64,000 nucleotides of DNA from Sphingomonas glacialis (lineage in GTDB: Bacteria > Pseudomonadota > Alphaproteobacteria > Sphingomonadales > Sphingomonadaceae). Made by a program: the position numbers and the translations under genes. The notes under the pieces are model-generated. The model saw nothing but the letters and a program-made list of their open reading frames with translations. It searched no databases and was not told where the DNA came from. Location of the stretch: contig NZ_BNAQ01000002.1 of assembly GCF_014653575.1 (NCBI RefSeq), positions 248,001 through 312,000 of the forward strand. Direction: 5' to 3'. This document shows positions 10,011-18,727 of this stretch, in pieces; within the stretch, counting starts at the first letter, position 1, and each line of letters begins with the position of its first letter.

Positions 10011-10742
10011 TTACTTGAGCCCAGCCGCGCGCGCTTCGGCGACCGCCTTTTGCAAGTCCTCGAGCGGGAGCGCGGAGGAAACCACCTTGGTGCCGATCAC
10101 CCAGCTCGGCGTGCCGGTCATGCCGAGCGCGCGTGCGATCGTTGCGTTCGAAGTGATCTCCTGCTCGGCGCGCGGCGCATAGGCCGCGGCGCGCGCGGCA
10201 TCGACGCCCGCGGTCTTCGCCGCCGCGGCGATGCTCTGCGTGCTGACCGGGCCGCCGGCATAGAGTGCGTCGTGGAACGCCTGGAACTTGCCCTGCTCGG
10301 CCGCCGCCAAGCTCATCCGCGCGGCATCGATGCTGCTTTGCGCGAGGATCGGGAAGTCGCGATAGACGATGCGGATCTTCGGGTCGCTCTTGAGCAAAGC
10401 CGCGATGGTCGGGAGGCTGGCGCGGCAATAGCCGCAATTGTAATCGAAATATTCGACCACGGTGACATCCGGGTTGGTGCTCCCCGCCCAGGCGCTGCCG
10501 ACCGGCGTGTAGATCGCGCTGCGGTTGGCGGCGATCGTCTCGGCATGGCCACGGTCGCGCAGCGCGTCCATCGCCGCGGGAAGGATCTCGGGATGCGCCA
10601 TCAGATAATCGTGCACCATGCCTTCGACGCGTGCGCGCTCCCCCCCGCTCGCCGGAATCAGCCGTTCGAGGCTGGCAAAACCGGCCGCGCCGATCAGCCC
10701 CGCGACGAGCGCGAGGGTTATGGAATTCCAGGCCGGGCGCAT
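10011..10742 (-). CDS. DsbA-family thiol-disulfide oxidoreductase
   Basis: A 243-residue exported thioredoxin-fold protein. It has an N-terminal hydrophobic segment (ITLALVAGLIGAAGFA), the active site DYNCGYC near residue 103, the helical insertion, and the cis-Pro loop MTGTPSW near residue 210. The CGYC motif matches DsbG/ScsC/BdbD-like oxidoreductases that fold or protect cell-envelope proteins. Its ATG overlaps the stop of the M48 protease gene (TGATG), so the two are coupled and probably co-operate in envelope protein quality control. Confidence 0.92.
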   Translation of the reverse strand: MRPAWNSITLALVAGLIGAAGFASLERLIPASGGERARVEGMVHDYLMAHPEILPAAMDALRDRGHAETIAANRSAIYTPVGSAWAGSTNPDVTVVEYFDYNCGYCRASLPTIAALLKSDPKIRIVYRDFPILAQSSIDAARMSLAAAEQGKFQAFHDALYAGGPVSTQSIAAAAKTAGVDAARAAAYAPRAEQEITSNATIARALGMTGTPSWVIGTKVVSSALPLEDLQKAVAEARAAGLK

Positions 10743-12097
10743 CAGCGTTTCTTCTTATATTTCTTCGGATTGTCGTCGATTTCGTTCTGCGCGGCGAGCG
10801 CGATGTCCTGCGCGCGGATCCAGTCGACGCTGTTGGGGGCGAGCCCTTGCATCGCGCCGCGCGCGCTATACGCGGCGAGCGGGACGTTGCCCGTCAGGCT
10901 CGCTTGCTCGGCGCTTGACAGCATCGCGCGCGGCTGGTCGCCCATCGCCTCGTAGACGGTGCCGAGCTGATACCAGGCGAAGGGATTTTCGTCGTCGCGC
11001 GCCACTGCCTGGCGCAGCACCTTGATCGCCTCGGGGTAATTCGCCTTGTCCTCGGTCGCGATCAGCGCGTGGCCGAAGGTCGTCGCGATCAGCGGCGCGT
11101 TGCGCGACAGCTCGGTCGCCTCGCGCAACGGGGCCAGCGCCTGGACCGGCTTGCCCGCTTCGAGCAGGATCTGGCCCTGGATCTCGAGGAAATAGGGGTC
11201 GTGCGGGGCTGCCTTGATCAGCGCAGCGGCCTCGGCATCGGCTTTCTCGGGGTACGCCGATTTGTGCCAGGCATAGGCGCGGGCATAGTGCGCATAGAGG
11301 CTCTGATCCTCGTCGGTATAGGTGTTGAGCGTGGTCTTGGGGTCGGCAACATAGCCGAGCAGCTTGGCCTTGACGCGCTTGAACTGTTCCTCGAGCGCCT
11401 GGTCGGGCTTCTTGCCATAGGCCGGCGAGGCGATGACGTCGGCAGTCAGGCTGGCGATGCGCTCGCCCGACAGCGGATGGCTCTGCGCGAACGGGTCGAT
11501 GTTCTTGAGGCCGTACGCATATTCCTCGTTCTGCAGCTTCTTGAAGAAGGTCAGCATGCCCTTGCCGGTGACGCCGGCCTCGCGCAGGAATTTCGCGCCG
11601 GTGGCGTCGGCCGTCGATTCCTGGACGCGGCTGAACGCGAGGAACTTGCCCTGCGCCGCGGTCGTGCCGGCCGAGAGGATCCCGGCCCCCGCCTCGGGCG
11701 CGCCCGCGGCGATCGCCGCGACACCGAGCACCATGCTGAGGATCGAGACGCCGAGCGCGGGCTTGATGCCCGCATCCATCAGCACGACGTGCCCGTCGGC
11801 GACATGGCCGAGCTCGTGCGCGATCACGCCCTGGACTTGGTTGGCGTTGTCGGCGGCCTGGATCAGCCCCGAATGGACATAGATCGTCTGCCCGCCCGCG
11901 GTGAAGGCGTTGATCGAATCGTCGTTGATCAGGACGACCTTGACGTTCCTCGGCGAGAGCCCCGCCGCCAGGATCAGCGGACGCGACATGTCGTTGAACA
12001 TCGCTTCGGTCTCGGCATCGCGCAGGATCGATTGCGCTGCCGCCGGTTGCGCCCAGGCGAGGAGGGAGAGCGCGCACGCCGCGAAGAGTCGCTTCAT
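10742..12097 (-). CDS. Periplasmic M48 family metalloprotease with TPR domain (BepA-like)
   Basis: 451 residues. A signal peptide (MKRLFAACALSLLAWAQPAAA) is followed by an M48 catalytic domain with the zinc motif IAHELGHVADGH near residue 112 and a downstream Glu ligand in ESTADATG. The C-terminal half carries tetratricopeptide-like repeats (YFLEIQGQILLEAGKP, NPFAWYQLGTVYEAMGD). This layout is that of BepA/YfgC, which handles misfolded outer-membrane proteins. The start at 12097 replaces a longer frame because the signal peptide begins there. Operon with the DsbA-like gene. Confidence 0.93.
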   Translation of the reverse strand: MKRLFAACALSLLAWAQPAAAQSILRDAETEAMFNDMSRPLILAAGLSPRNVKVVLINDDSINAFTAGGQTIYVHSGLIQAADNANQVQGVIAHELGHVADGHVVLMDAGIKPALGVSILSMVLGVAAIAAGAPEAGAGILSAGTTAAQGKFLAFSRVQESTADATGAKFLREAGVTGKGMLTFFKKLQNEEYAYGLKNIDPFAQSHPLSGERIASLTADVIASPAYGKKPDQALEEQFKRVKAKLLGYVADPKTTLNTYTDEDQSLYAHYARAYAWHKSAYPEKADAEAAALIKAAPHDPYFLEIQGQILLEAGKPVQALAPLREATELSRNAPLIATTFGHALIATEDKANYPEAIKVLRQAVARDDENPFAWYQLGTVYEAMGDQPRAMLSSAEQASLTGNVPLAAYSARGAMQGLAPNSVDWIRAQDIALAAQNEIDDNPKKYKKKR

Positions 12098-12145
12098 CCG
12101 CCCCGTATCGCCGAGATTGGCGGGCGGGGCAACGCCCATGCGGCG

Positions 12146-12961
12146 CTACGCCAGGCCGAACGGGACGACGTGATTGCCCGCCCCATGGCCAATTTCGGCG
12201 CGCCCGAGATAGCGCACCCCCATCTCGCCGCACCAGCGCACGATCATCGTCTCGAGGCTTTCGCCCCACGGCGGTTCGTTGGCCTGGATATCGGTGACAT
12301 TGCCGAGCCGCACGCCCGCCAGCCCCTTCAACTGCGTCGCGTGCGCCATCGTGAAGAGCATCCGGTCGATGCGGTAGAGCGGTTCGGACACTTCCTCGAT
12401 CAGCAGCACGTGATCGGTGAGATCGGGCAGCCACGGCGTGCCGATCAACGCGGTCAGGATCGCGAGGTTGAAGGCGGCGGCGGGGTGGCCGTCGAGCCCG
12501 GGTTCGAGCACCGCGCGGTCCTTGGTGGCGAGCCAGCGCAAGCCCCGCGCGAAGGCGAAGCCGCCATCGCTGCGCCGCGCATCGAGGATCATCGGGCCGT
12601 GCGCCGGCCGCCCGATCTTGGCGGCATAGAGCGCGCCGAGCAGGAACCCCATGTCGGAGAAACCAAGATAGGTCTTCCGCCGCGCGGCCTCGCCGAGCTG
12701 CGGCATGACGGTGTGGAGGATGCGGTTCGAGCCATAGCCGCCGCGCGCGAACCAGATCGCGTCGAACGCAGGATCATTGGCAATTTCGAGGAAAGCCGCC
12801 GCGCGCGCCGCGTCGGGGCCGGCGAAATGACCGTCGGACAGGAAGCATTGCGGATGGAAGACGAGATCGACCGAAGGCATCGCCACCGCCGCAAGGCCGA
12901 GCGCCCGCGAGGCGAGCGCTTCGTCAATCCCCTTGGCGGGTGCCACGATCCCAATTCGCAT
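12146..12961 (-). CDS. ldcA: LD-carboxypeptidase (peptidase S66)
   Basis: A 271-residue cytosolic enzyme of the LdcA family, which trims the terminal D-Ala from recycled murein tetrapeptides. The visible triad is the nucleophile Ser in GFSDMGFLL, Glu in LLIEEVSEPLYRIDRML, and His in GHGAGNHVVPFG. It also carries the conserved FARGGYGSNRIL. The start is MRIGIVAPAKG at 12961. It is divergent from the Mur ligase gene with only 46 bp between the starts, pairing two peptidoglycan-recycling functions. Confidence 0.93.
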   Translation of the reverse strand: MRIGIVAPAKGIDEALASRALGLAAVAMPSVDLVFHPQCFLSDGHFAGPDAARAAAFLEIANDPAFDAIWFARGGYGSNRILHTVMPQLGEAARRKTYLGFSDMGFLLGALYAAKIGRPAHGPMILDARRSDGGFAFARGLRWLATKDRAVLEPGLDGHPAAAFNLAILTALIGTPWLPDLTDHVLLIEEVSEPLYRIDRMLFTMAHATQLKGLAGVRLGNVTDIQANEPPWGESLETMIVRWCGEMGVRYLGRAEIGHGAGNHVVPFGLA

Positions 12962-13007
12962 GTTCAGCTCCGTTGCACTCCGTCGCTGCCCGCGATAGCC
13001 CCCGGCC

Positions 13008-14417
13008 ATGAGCAACGGCAAATCATACTTCTTCGCCCCCTATTTCTTCGTGGGCATTGGCGGCAGCGGCATGATGCCGCTCGCGATGATCCTCGCCGGG
13101 CGCGGCGCGCGCGTGGCGGGTTCGGACCGTTCGCTCGATCGCGGCGCCCTGCCCGCCAAGTTCGCCGATCTTGCCGCAAAGGGCGTGACGCTGTTCCCGC
13201 AGGACGGCTCGGGCGTGACCTCGGCCGCGCAGATCGTCGTCGCTTCGGCCGCTGTGGAAGCCTCGGTGGCCGACATCGTCGCTGCCGAGCGCGTCGGGGC
13301 GCAACGGCTTAGCCGGCCCGAACTGCTCGCCTCGCTGTTCAACGCGAGCGCGCTGCCGATCGGCGTTGCGGGGACGAGCGGCAAGTCGACCGTGACGGGG
13401 ATGATCGGCTGGATCCTCCACGCCTGCGGGCGCGACCCGACCGTGATGAACGGCGCGGTGATGAAGAACTTTGCGAGCCCCGACGCGCCGTTTGCCAGCG
13501 CGCTGGTCGGCGCGGGCGAGGCGTTCGTCAGCGAAGTCGATGAGAGCGACGGGTCGATCGCGCTGTACGCGCCGAAGATCGCGGTGCTCAACAATGTCAG
13601 CCTCGACCATAAGTCGCTCGAGGAATTGCGTGCGCTGTTCGGCGAGTTCGCGGGTAAGGCGCAGACGACGGTTCTCAACATCGGGGACGCCGAAACCGCC
13701 GCGCTGGCCTCGACGCTCGACTCGGCAAAGCTGGTCACCTTCGCGGTCGATGCCGACGCCGACCTGAGCGCGCGCAACCTTGCGCCGGAGCCGTTCGCCA
13801 TCGGGTTCGACCTGATCGCCGATGGCGCGACCCACGCGGTCCGGCTCGCCGTTCCGGGGCGGCACAACGTGTCGAACGCGCTCGCGGCGCTTGGCGCGGC
13901 GCGCGCAGCCGGCGTGCCGCTTCGCGAAGCAATCGCCGCGATCGGTGGCTTCACCGGCCTCAAGCGCCGCTTCGAGCTGGTCGGCGAGGCTGACGGTGTC
14001 ACCGTGCTCGACGATTTCGGGCACAACCCCGACAAGATCGCCGCGACGCTGGCGACGTTGCATGCTTTCCCCGGGCGGCTGCTCGTACTGTTCCAGCCGC
14101 ATGGCTACGGCCCGCTCAAGGTCATGCGGATCGAACTGGTCGCGATGTTCCGCGATGCGCTCGGCGGCGACGACCGGCTCGTCTTGCCCGACCCGGTCTA
14201 TCAGGGCGGCACCGTCGCGCGCGAAGTGACCAGCGCCGACATCGTCGCCGAAATCGGTCCGCAAGCCCATCACCTCGCCGACCGCGCCGATGCCGCCGCG
14301 TGGATCATTGCGCAGGCGCGACCCGGCGACCGGATCGTGGTAATGGGGGCGCGCGACGATACGCTGAGCCAGCTTGCTGCCGACATGTTGCCACAGATTG
14401 CCGCTAGACTGCGCTGA
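13008..14417 (+). CDS. Mur ligase family protein (MurC/Mpl-like)
   Basis: A 469-residue three-domain Mur ligase. The N-terminal UDP-binding domain has [11 protein letters not shown], the ATP P-loop is [14 protein letters not shown], the metal/substrate segment is [10 protein letters not shown], and [13 protein letters not shown] follows. The C-terminal Rossmann domain has [10 protein letters not shown] where MurC and Mpl usually have DDYGHHP or DDFAHHP. It lacks the features of MurE/MurF. The divergent ldcA neighbour suggests the Mpl role (reattaching recycled tripeptide to UDP-MurNAc), but a MurC-like alanine ligase cannot be excluded. Confidence 0.85.
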   Translation: MSNGKSYFFAPYFFVGIGGSGMMPLAMILAGRGARVAGSDRSLDRGALPAKFADLAAKGVTLFPQDGSGVTSAAQIVVASAAVEASVADIVAAERVGAQRLSRPELLASLFNASALPIGVAGTSGKSTVTGMIGWILHACGRDPTVMNGAVMKNFASPDAPFASALVGAGEAFVSEVDESDGSIALYAPKIAVLNNVSLDHKSLEELRALFGEFAGKAQTTVLNIGDAETAALASTLDSAKLVTFAVDADADLSARNLAPEPFAIGFDLIADGATHAVRLAVPGRHNVSNALAALGAARAAGVPLREAIAAIGGFTGLKRRFELVGEADGVTVLDDFGHNPDKIAATLATLHAFPGRLLVLFQPHGYGPLKVMRIELVAMFRDALGGDDRLVLPDPVYQGGTVAREVTSADIVAEIGPQAHHLADRADAAAWIIAQARPGDRIVVMGARDDTLSQLAADMLPQIAARLR

Positions 14418-14435
14418 CCTACAAGGAGCCGCCTT

Positions 14436-14690
14436 ATGTTTCGCCGCCTGTTTCTCGATCACCCCGCCTCGGTCGGCGAGACCTTTGGCGAGCATTTCCT
14501 CGTCGCCTCGCGCTTTGGCATGACGATGATCGGCGGCGGGCTTGCCGGCGTGGTGCATGCGTTCCTGCCGTTCGCGTTCAAGACCACCGGGAGCCGCACA
14601 GTGATGCGGTTGAACGCGCAGATCGTGGCGAAGCGCGCGGCGGCGAGCGCGGATGAATTGCAGCGCCGCACCGTCGAATATGTGATCTGA
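14436..14690 (+). CDS. Small DUF6356-like protein
   Basis: An 84-residue protein starting MFRRLFLDHPASVGE with one hydrophobic stretch (GGGLAGVVHAFLPFAF). It resembles a short sphingomonad family of unknown function (DUF6356, recognised with modest confidence). The start follows AAGGAG 18 bp after the Mur ligase stop, so it probably shares that transcript. Confidence 0.75.
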   Translation: MFRRLFLDHPASVGETFGEHFLVASRFGMTMIGGGLAGVVHAFLPFAFKTTGSRTVMRLNAQIVAKRAAASADELQRRTVEYVI

Positions 14691-14769
14691 ACCTTCACCT
14701 CCCCCGCTTCGCGAGGGAGGGTTGAGCGACTCAGTTCCCGAACGCGCGCTTCCCCGCTACAGCGTCGCG

Positions 14770-16389
14770 ATGCTCCGCATCACCGAACTCAAGCTCCCGC
14801 TCCATCACGCCGACGAGGAACTGACCGCCGCGATCCGCAATCGCTTGCGGATCACCCCGCGCGACCTCGTCCGCTTTTCGATCGCGCGGCGTGCGCACGA
14901 TGCGCGGATCAAGAGCGACATCCAGCTCGTCTATTCGGTCGACGTCACGCTGCGCAACGAAGCCCCCGTGCTCGCGCGCTTCAAGAAGGACCGCCACGTC
15001 CAGCCGACGCCAAACACGGCGTACAAATTCGTCGCCCAGGCCCCCGCGGATTATAGCGGCCCGCGCCCGGTCGTCATCGGCACCGGCCCGTGCGGCCTGT
15101 TCGCCGGGCTGATCCTCGCGCAGATGGGCTACAAGCCGATCATCGTCGATCGCGGCAAGGTCGTGCGCGAACGCACCAAGGACACTTGGGGGCTGTGGCG
15201 CAGATCCGTGCTCAACCCCGAATCTAACGTCCAGTTCGGCGAGGGCGGCGCGGGGACCTTCTCCGACGGCAAGCTCTACAGCCGGATCAAGGACCCGCGG
15301 CATCTCGATCGCAAGGTGCTGATCGAATTCGTCAAGGCGGGCGCGCCGCCTGAGATCCTGACCGAGGCGCACCCGCATATCGGCACCTTCCGCCTCGTCA
15401 CGATGGTCGAGAGCATGCGCGCGACGATCGAGGCGCTCGGCGGCGAATATCGCTTCGAGACGCGTGTCGACGGGATCGACGTGGCGACCGCCGCCGATGG
15501 CATGCGGAAAGTGCGCGGACTGCACCTGCATACGGGCGATTATCTGGAGGCCGAACAGGTCGTGCTCGCGGTCGGCCACAGCGCGCGCGACACCTTTGCG
15601 ATGCTGCATGACAAGGGCGTCTATCTCGAGGCCAAGCCCTTCTCGATCGGCGTCCGCATCGAGCATCCGCAATCGTGGATCGACGATGCGCGCTTCGGTC
15701 CCAATGCCGGCAACCCGATCCTCGGCGCGGCCGATTACGCGCTGTCGCACCACGCCAAGAACGGGCGCACGGCGTACAGCTTCTGCATGTGCCCGGGCGG
15801 AACGGTGGTGGCGGCGACATCGGAGGAAGGCCGTGTCGCGACCAACGGCATGAGCCAATATTCGCGCAACGAGCGCAACGCCAATTCGGGGCTCGTCGTC
15901 GGGATCGACCCGGCGCGCGATTATCCCGGCGATCCGCTCGCCGGGATAGCATTGCAACGCCATTGGGAATCGCGCGCCTTCGTCGCGGGCGGATCGACCT
16001 ATGCCGCGCCGGCGCAATTGCTCGGCGATTTCCTTGCCGGGCGCGCCTCGACCAAGCTCGCCAGCGTCGTGCCGTCGTACAAGCCCGGCGTCCACATGAC
16101 CGATCTCGCGGAATGCCTGCCCGAGTTCGCGGTGACCGCGATGCGCGAGGCGCTCGTCCAGTTCGGCCGCGAGATCCCCGGTTACGACCATCCCGACGCG
16201 GTTCTGACCGGCGTCGAAACGCGCACCTCCTCGCCGCTCCGCATCACGCGCGGCGACGATTTCCAGAGCCTCAACACTGCCGGGCTGTTCCCGGCAGGCG
16301 AAGGCGCTGGGTACGCCGGGGGGATTTTGTCGGCTGCAGTCGACGGGATCAAGGTGGCGGAGGCGGTCGCGCGGGCGATGAGCGCGTAA
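14770..16389 (+). CDS. FAD-dependent oxidoreductase
   Basis: 539 residues. A leading domain of about 95 residues (LRITELKLPLHHADEEL..) precedes an FAD-binding Rossmann motif, VVIGTGPCGLFAGLILA, near residue 99. Further family marks are NVQFGEGGAGTFSDGKL, LAVGHSARDTFAML and the C-terminal FAD segment GLFPAGEGAGYAGGI. This is the uncharacterised conserved flavoprotein family often annotated only as FAD-dependent protein; no substrate is known. The ATG at 14770 is chosen over a TTG at 14722 because family members begin near MLRITELKLP. Confidence 0.88.
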   Translation: MLRITELKLPLHHADEELTAAIRNRLRITPRDLVRFSIARRAHDARIKSDIQLVYSVDVTLRNEAPVLARFKKDRHVQPTPNTAYKFVAQAPADYSGPRPVVIGTGPCGLFAGLILAQMGYKPIIVDRGKVVRERTKDTWGLWRRSVLNPESNVQFGEGGAGTFSDGKLYSRIKDPRHLDRKVLIEFVKAGAPPEILTEAHPHIGTFRLVTMVESMRATIEALGGEYRFETRVDGIDVATAADGMRKVRGLHLHTGDYLEAEQVVLAVGHSARDTFAMLHDKGVYLEAKPFSIGVRIEHPQSWIDDARFGPNAGNPILGAADYALSHHAKNGRTAYSFCMCPGGTVVAATSEEGRVATNGMSQYSRNERNANSGLVVGIDPARDYPGDPLAGIALQRHWESRAFVAGGSTYAAPAQLLGDFLAGRASTKLASVVPSYKPGVHMTDLAECLPEFAVTAMREALVQFGREIPGYDHPDAVLTGVETRTSSPLRITRGDDFQSLNTAGLFPAGEGAGYAGGILSAAVDGIKVAEAVARAMSA

Positions 16390-16415
16390 GTTCGGGCTGT
16401 TTCACTCGCCCCGTC

Positions 16416-16509
16416 GTCACCCCGGGCTCGTCCCGGGGTCCACCGTGCCGCGCGAGCGGTCGCTGTAGTACGCGCATCCCGGTAGACCCCGGCACAAGGC
16501 CGGGGTGAC
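16416..16509. repeat. Palindromic intergenic repeat, type A
   Basis: The arms GTCACCCCGGGCTCGTCCC and CCCCGGCACAAGGCC followed by GGGGTGAC lie between the FAD enzyme and the XRE operon. Confidence 0.85.
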
Positions 16510-16550
16510 GGAGAGGCACACCCGCAACATAAACCGGATGGAAAGCTAGC

Positions 16551-16598
16551 TTGACAGACAAGCGACCTTGACTGTAAAGCCTCCTTCACAAACGTGAA
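16551..16598 (+). promoter_or_regulatory. Candidate promoter and dyad operator of the XRE operon
   Basis: TTGACA at 16551-16556 is followed after 16 bp by TGTAAA at 16573-16578. Just downstream lies the perfect dyad TTCAC-AAAC-GTGAA (16585-16598), where a transcription start would fall. The dyad extends imperfectly to AAAGC at 16576 and GCTTT at 16604, which brackets the ribosome-binding site AGGGAG. It is a good candidate operator for the XRE protein encoded in the same operon. It could alternatively act as an RNA hairpin hiding the RBS. Confidence 0.55.
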
Positions 16599-16610
16599 AG
16601 GGAGCTTTCC

Positions 16611-17018
16611 ATGTCGCGCACCGTTGCCGCCCGCCGCTATCAAGTCCGCACGATCTGGCTGGCGCTGCTGTACGCCGCCGCGTTGCTTGGCGCGGTCTAT
16701 GCCTTCAAGCATCAGCTCGTTGGCGGTCCGGCGGCGTGGGTCGTTGCGGTGCTGCCCGCGCTGCCGATCATCGGGGTGTTCGTCGCGATCGGGCGCTATC
16801 TGGCCGACGAGCAGGACGAATATCTGCGCATGCTGATGGTCCGCCAGACGCTGTGGGCAAGCGGCTTCGCGCTGAGCGCCGCGACCTTGTGGGGGTTCCT
16901 CGAGGCGTTCGACCTCGTCGGCCATGTCGAGCCCTATTACGTCGCGGTGCTGTGGTTCGGCGGACTGGGTCTGGGCAACTGCGCGAACCGCCTCACGGGC
17001 GCGGACGCCGCGCTGTGA
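16611..17018 (+). CDS. Small integral membrane protein, first of a paralogous pair
   Basis: 135 residues with about four hydrophobic segments. A cytosolic-type motif IGRYLADEQDEYLRMLMVRQ sits between segments 2 and 3, followed by GFALSAATLWGFLEAF and a GLGLGNCANRL end. The function is unknown. The next gene encodes a clear paralogue. First gene of a tightly overlapping four-gene operon; ATG preceded by AGGGAG. Confidence 0.88.
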   Translation: MSRTVAARRYQVRTIWLALLYAAALLGAVYAFKHQLVGGPAAWVVAVLPALPIIGVFVAIGRYLADEQDEYLRMLMVRQTLWASGFALSAATLWGFLEAFDLVGHVEPYYVAVLWFGGLGLGNCANRLTGADAAL

Positions 17019-17434
17019 GCCGCCGCATCGACCCGGCCGACCGCGCTTATCTGCGTCGCTTCGTCCCGACGATGGCGCTCTATGTCGTGCTGGTCTGGGC
17101 ATCGCCCTTCCTGATCCGCGCGCTCCACGCCGAGGGGCCGCTGCTGTGGCTGATCGCCTTGCTCCCCGCGTTCCCGCTTAGCGCGGTGTTCTGGATCATC
17201 GGGCGCTATCTGATCGACCTGCGCGACGAATATCGGCGGATGCTCGAAGTGCGCAAGGCGCTGGTCGCGACGGGCTTTGCGATGACGCTGGCGACCGGCT
17301 GGGGGTTTCTCGAAGTCTATGCTCACGCGCCGCACGTGCCGCTGTTCTTCGTGCCGATCGCATGGTTTGCCGGGCTGGGCCTCGGATCGGCGGTCAACGC
17401 CGTGATCGAGCGGCGCAGCGAGGACGCGGCATGA
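17015..17434 (+). CDS. Small integral membrane protein, second of a paralogous pair
   Basis: 139 residues, GTG start overlapping the previous stop (GTGA). It shares layout and motifs with the upstream protein: IIGRYLIDLRDEYRRMLEVRK, then ATGFAMTLATGWGFLE and GLGLGSAVNAV. The two probably form a hetero-oligomer in the inner membrane (inference). No known family function was recognised. It overlaps the XRE gene by ATGA. Confidence 0.88.
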   Translation: MSRRIDPADRAYLRRFVPTMALYVVLVWASPFLIRALHAEGPLLWLIALLPAFPLSAVFWIIGRYLIDLRDEYRRMLEVRKALVATGFAMTLATGWGFLEVYAHAPHVPLFFVPIAWFAGLGLGSAVNAVIERRSEDAA

Positions 17435-17640
17435 TCAACCGCCTCAAGGTGCTGCGGGCCGAGCGCAACTGGAGCCAGGGCGATCTCGCCGAACGGCTCG
17501 ACGTGTCGCGCCAAAGCGTCAACGCGATCGAGACCGGACGCTACGACCCCTCGCTCCCGCTCGCCTTCCGCATCGCCGAACTGTTCGAGCTTCCGATCGA
17601 AGCGATTTTCGCCAGTCCCTCCAAAGGAGATGTAGCGTGA
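17431..17640 (+). CDS. Minimal XRE-family transcriptional regulator
   Basis: 69 residues that are essentially only a helix-turn-helix: NRLKVLRAERNWSQGDLAERL then VSRQSVNAIETGRYDPS. This is the Cro/C1-type short regulator that commonly sits in operons with membrane proteins. ATG overlaps the upstream TGA and its own stop overlaps the next GTG. It probably autoregulates the operon through the dyad at 16585-16598. Confidence 0.92.
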   Translation: MINRLKVLRAERNWSQGDLAERLDVSRQSVNAIETGRYDPSLPLAFRIAELFELPIEAIFASPSKGDVA

Positions 17641-18548
17641 AGCCTGTCCTCAAAGCCTGCCTCGTTGCCGCGCTCGCGCTGCTTCCCGCCACGCCCGCCC
17701 TCGCGGCGCCGCTTGCGGCGACACCCGAGGTGCGGTTGCCGCATATCTCGATCGTGACGATCGGCACGGGCAGCCCGGTGATCCTGATCCCCGGCCTCGC
17801 CTCCCCGCGCGCGGTATGGGACGGCGTCGCGCCCGCGCTCGCCGTGAAGCACCGTGTCATCCTGGTGCAGGTCAACGGTTTCGGCGGCGACGATCCGGGG
17901 GCCAATCTCCAGCCCCGCGTGCTCGATGGGATCGTCGCAGATCTCGACGGCTATATCGCGGCGGAGAAGCTGCAGAAGGCGCTGGTCGTCGGGCATTCGA
18001 TGGGCGGGCTGGTCGGCCTGATGCTCGCAAAAGCGCATCCGAGCGACCTGTCGCGATTGATGATCGTCGATTCGCTGCCGTTCTTCGCGGTGATCATGGC
18101 CCCGCCCGAGGTCGATCCGACGCCCGCGATGGTCGCGCCGTACGCTGCCAAGATGCGCGACGGGATCGTGGCCAGTTATGGCAAGCCGCTGAGCGACGAA
18201 ATGGTCGCGGCGCAAACGCGGGGACTCGCGCTCAAGCCCGGCAGCGTCGTCACGATGTCCGCCTGGGCGAAGGCCGCCGATCCGCGCGTCACCGGCGAGG
18301 CGATGTACGAGGATCTGACGACCGACCTGCGCCCGTCGCTCGCGACCATCGCGACGCCGATCACGATGCTCTATCCGTGGAATGCGGCGACGTTGCCAAA
18401 GGCGAAGGCCGACGCCTTCTATCGCAAGCAATACGCCGCCGCGCCGCATATCGCCTTCGCCGACATTGCCGAGAGTGCGCACATGGTGATGCTCGACCAG
18501 CCCGACGCGTTCAAGGAGGCGGTGCTCGCCTTCGTCGAGGCGAAGTAA
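17637..18548 (+). CDS. Secreted alpha/beta hydrolase
   Basis: 303 residues with a signal peptide (LKACLVAALALLPATPALA). The alpha/beta hydrolase core shows an oxyanion segment LIPGLASPR, nucleophile VVGHSMGG near residue 121, and a catalytic His candidate in AESAHMVMLDQP. GTG start overlapping the XRE stop, preceded by AAAGGAG. Last gene of the four-gene operon, which suggests that a periplasmic hydrolase is controlled together with the membrane-protein pair. Confidence 0.9.
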   Translation: MKPVLKACLVAALALLPATPALAAPLAATPEVRLPHISIVTIGTGSPVILIPGLASPRAVWDGVAPALAVKHRVILVQVNGFGGDDPGANLQPRVLDGIVADLDGYIAAEKLQKALVVGHSMGGLVGLMLAKAHPSDLSRLMIVDSLPFFAVIMAPPEVDPTPAMVAPYAAKMRDGIVASYGKPLSDEMVAAQTRGLALKPGSVVTMSAWAKAADPRVTGEAMYEDLTTDLRPSLATIATPITMLYPWNAATLPKAKADAFYRKQYAAAPHIAFADIAESAHMVMLDQPDAFKEAVLAFVEAK

Positions 18549-18565
18549 AGGGCCAACGCGCTCCT

Positions 18566-18670
18566 GTTCCCCGGCGAAGGCAGGGGCCCAGCAGCGAAGT
18601 GCGGAGCCGGTCGAGCGCAGCGCTTCCCTGCAGCTGCCCGCGACTGGGCCCCGGCCTGCGCCGGGGAACG
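18566..18670. repeat. Palindromic intergenic repeat, type B (GTTCCCCGGCGAAGG)
   Basis: The arms GTTCCCCGGCGAAGGCAGGG and GGCCTGCGCCGGGGAAC face each other. Related copies lie at 35801 and 38842. Confidence 0.8.
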
Positions 18671-18727
18671 GGAGGCTGAGGAAAGCGCGATTTCCCCTCC
18701 CGCGATCTTGCGCTAAGCCCCGGCGCC

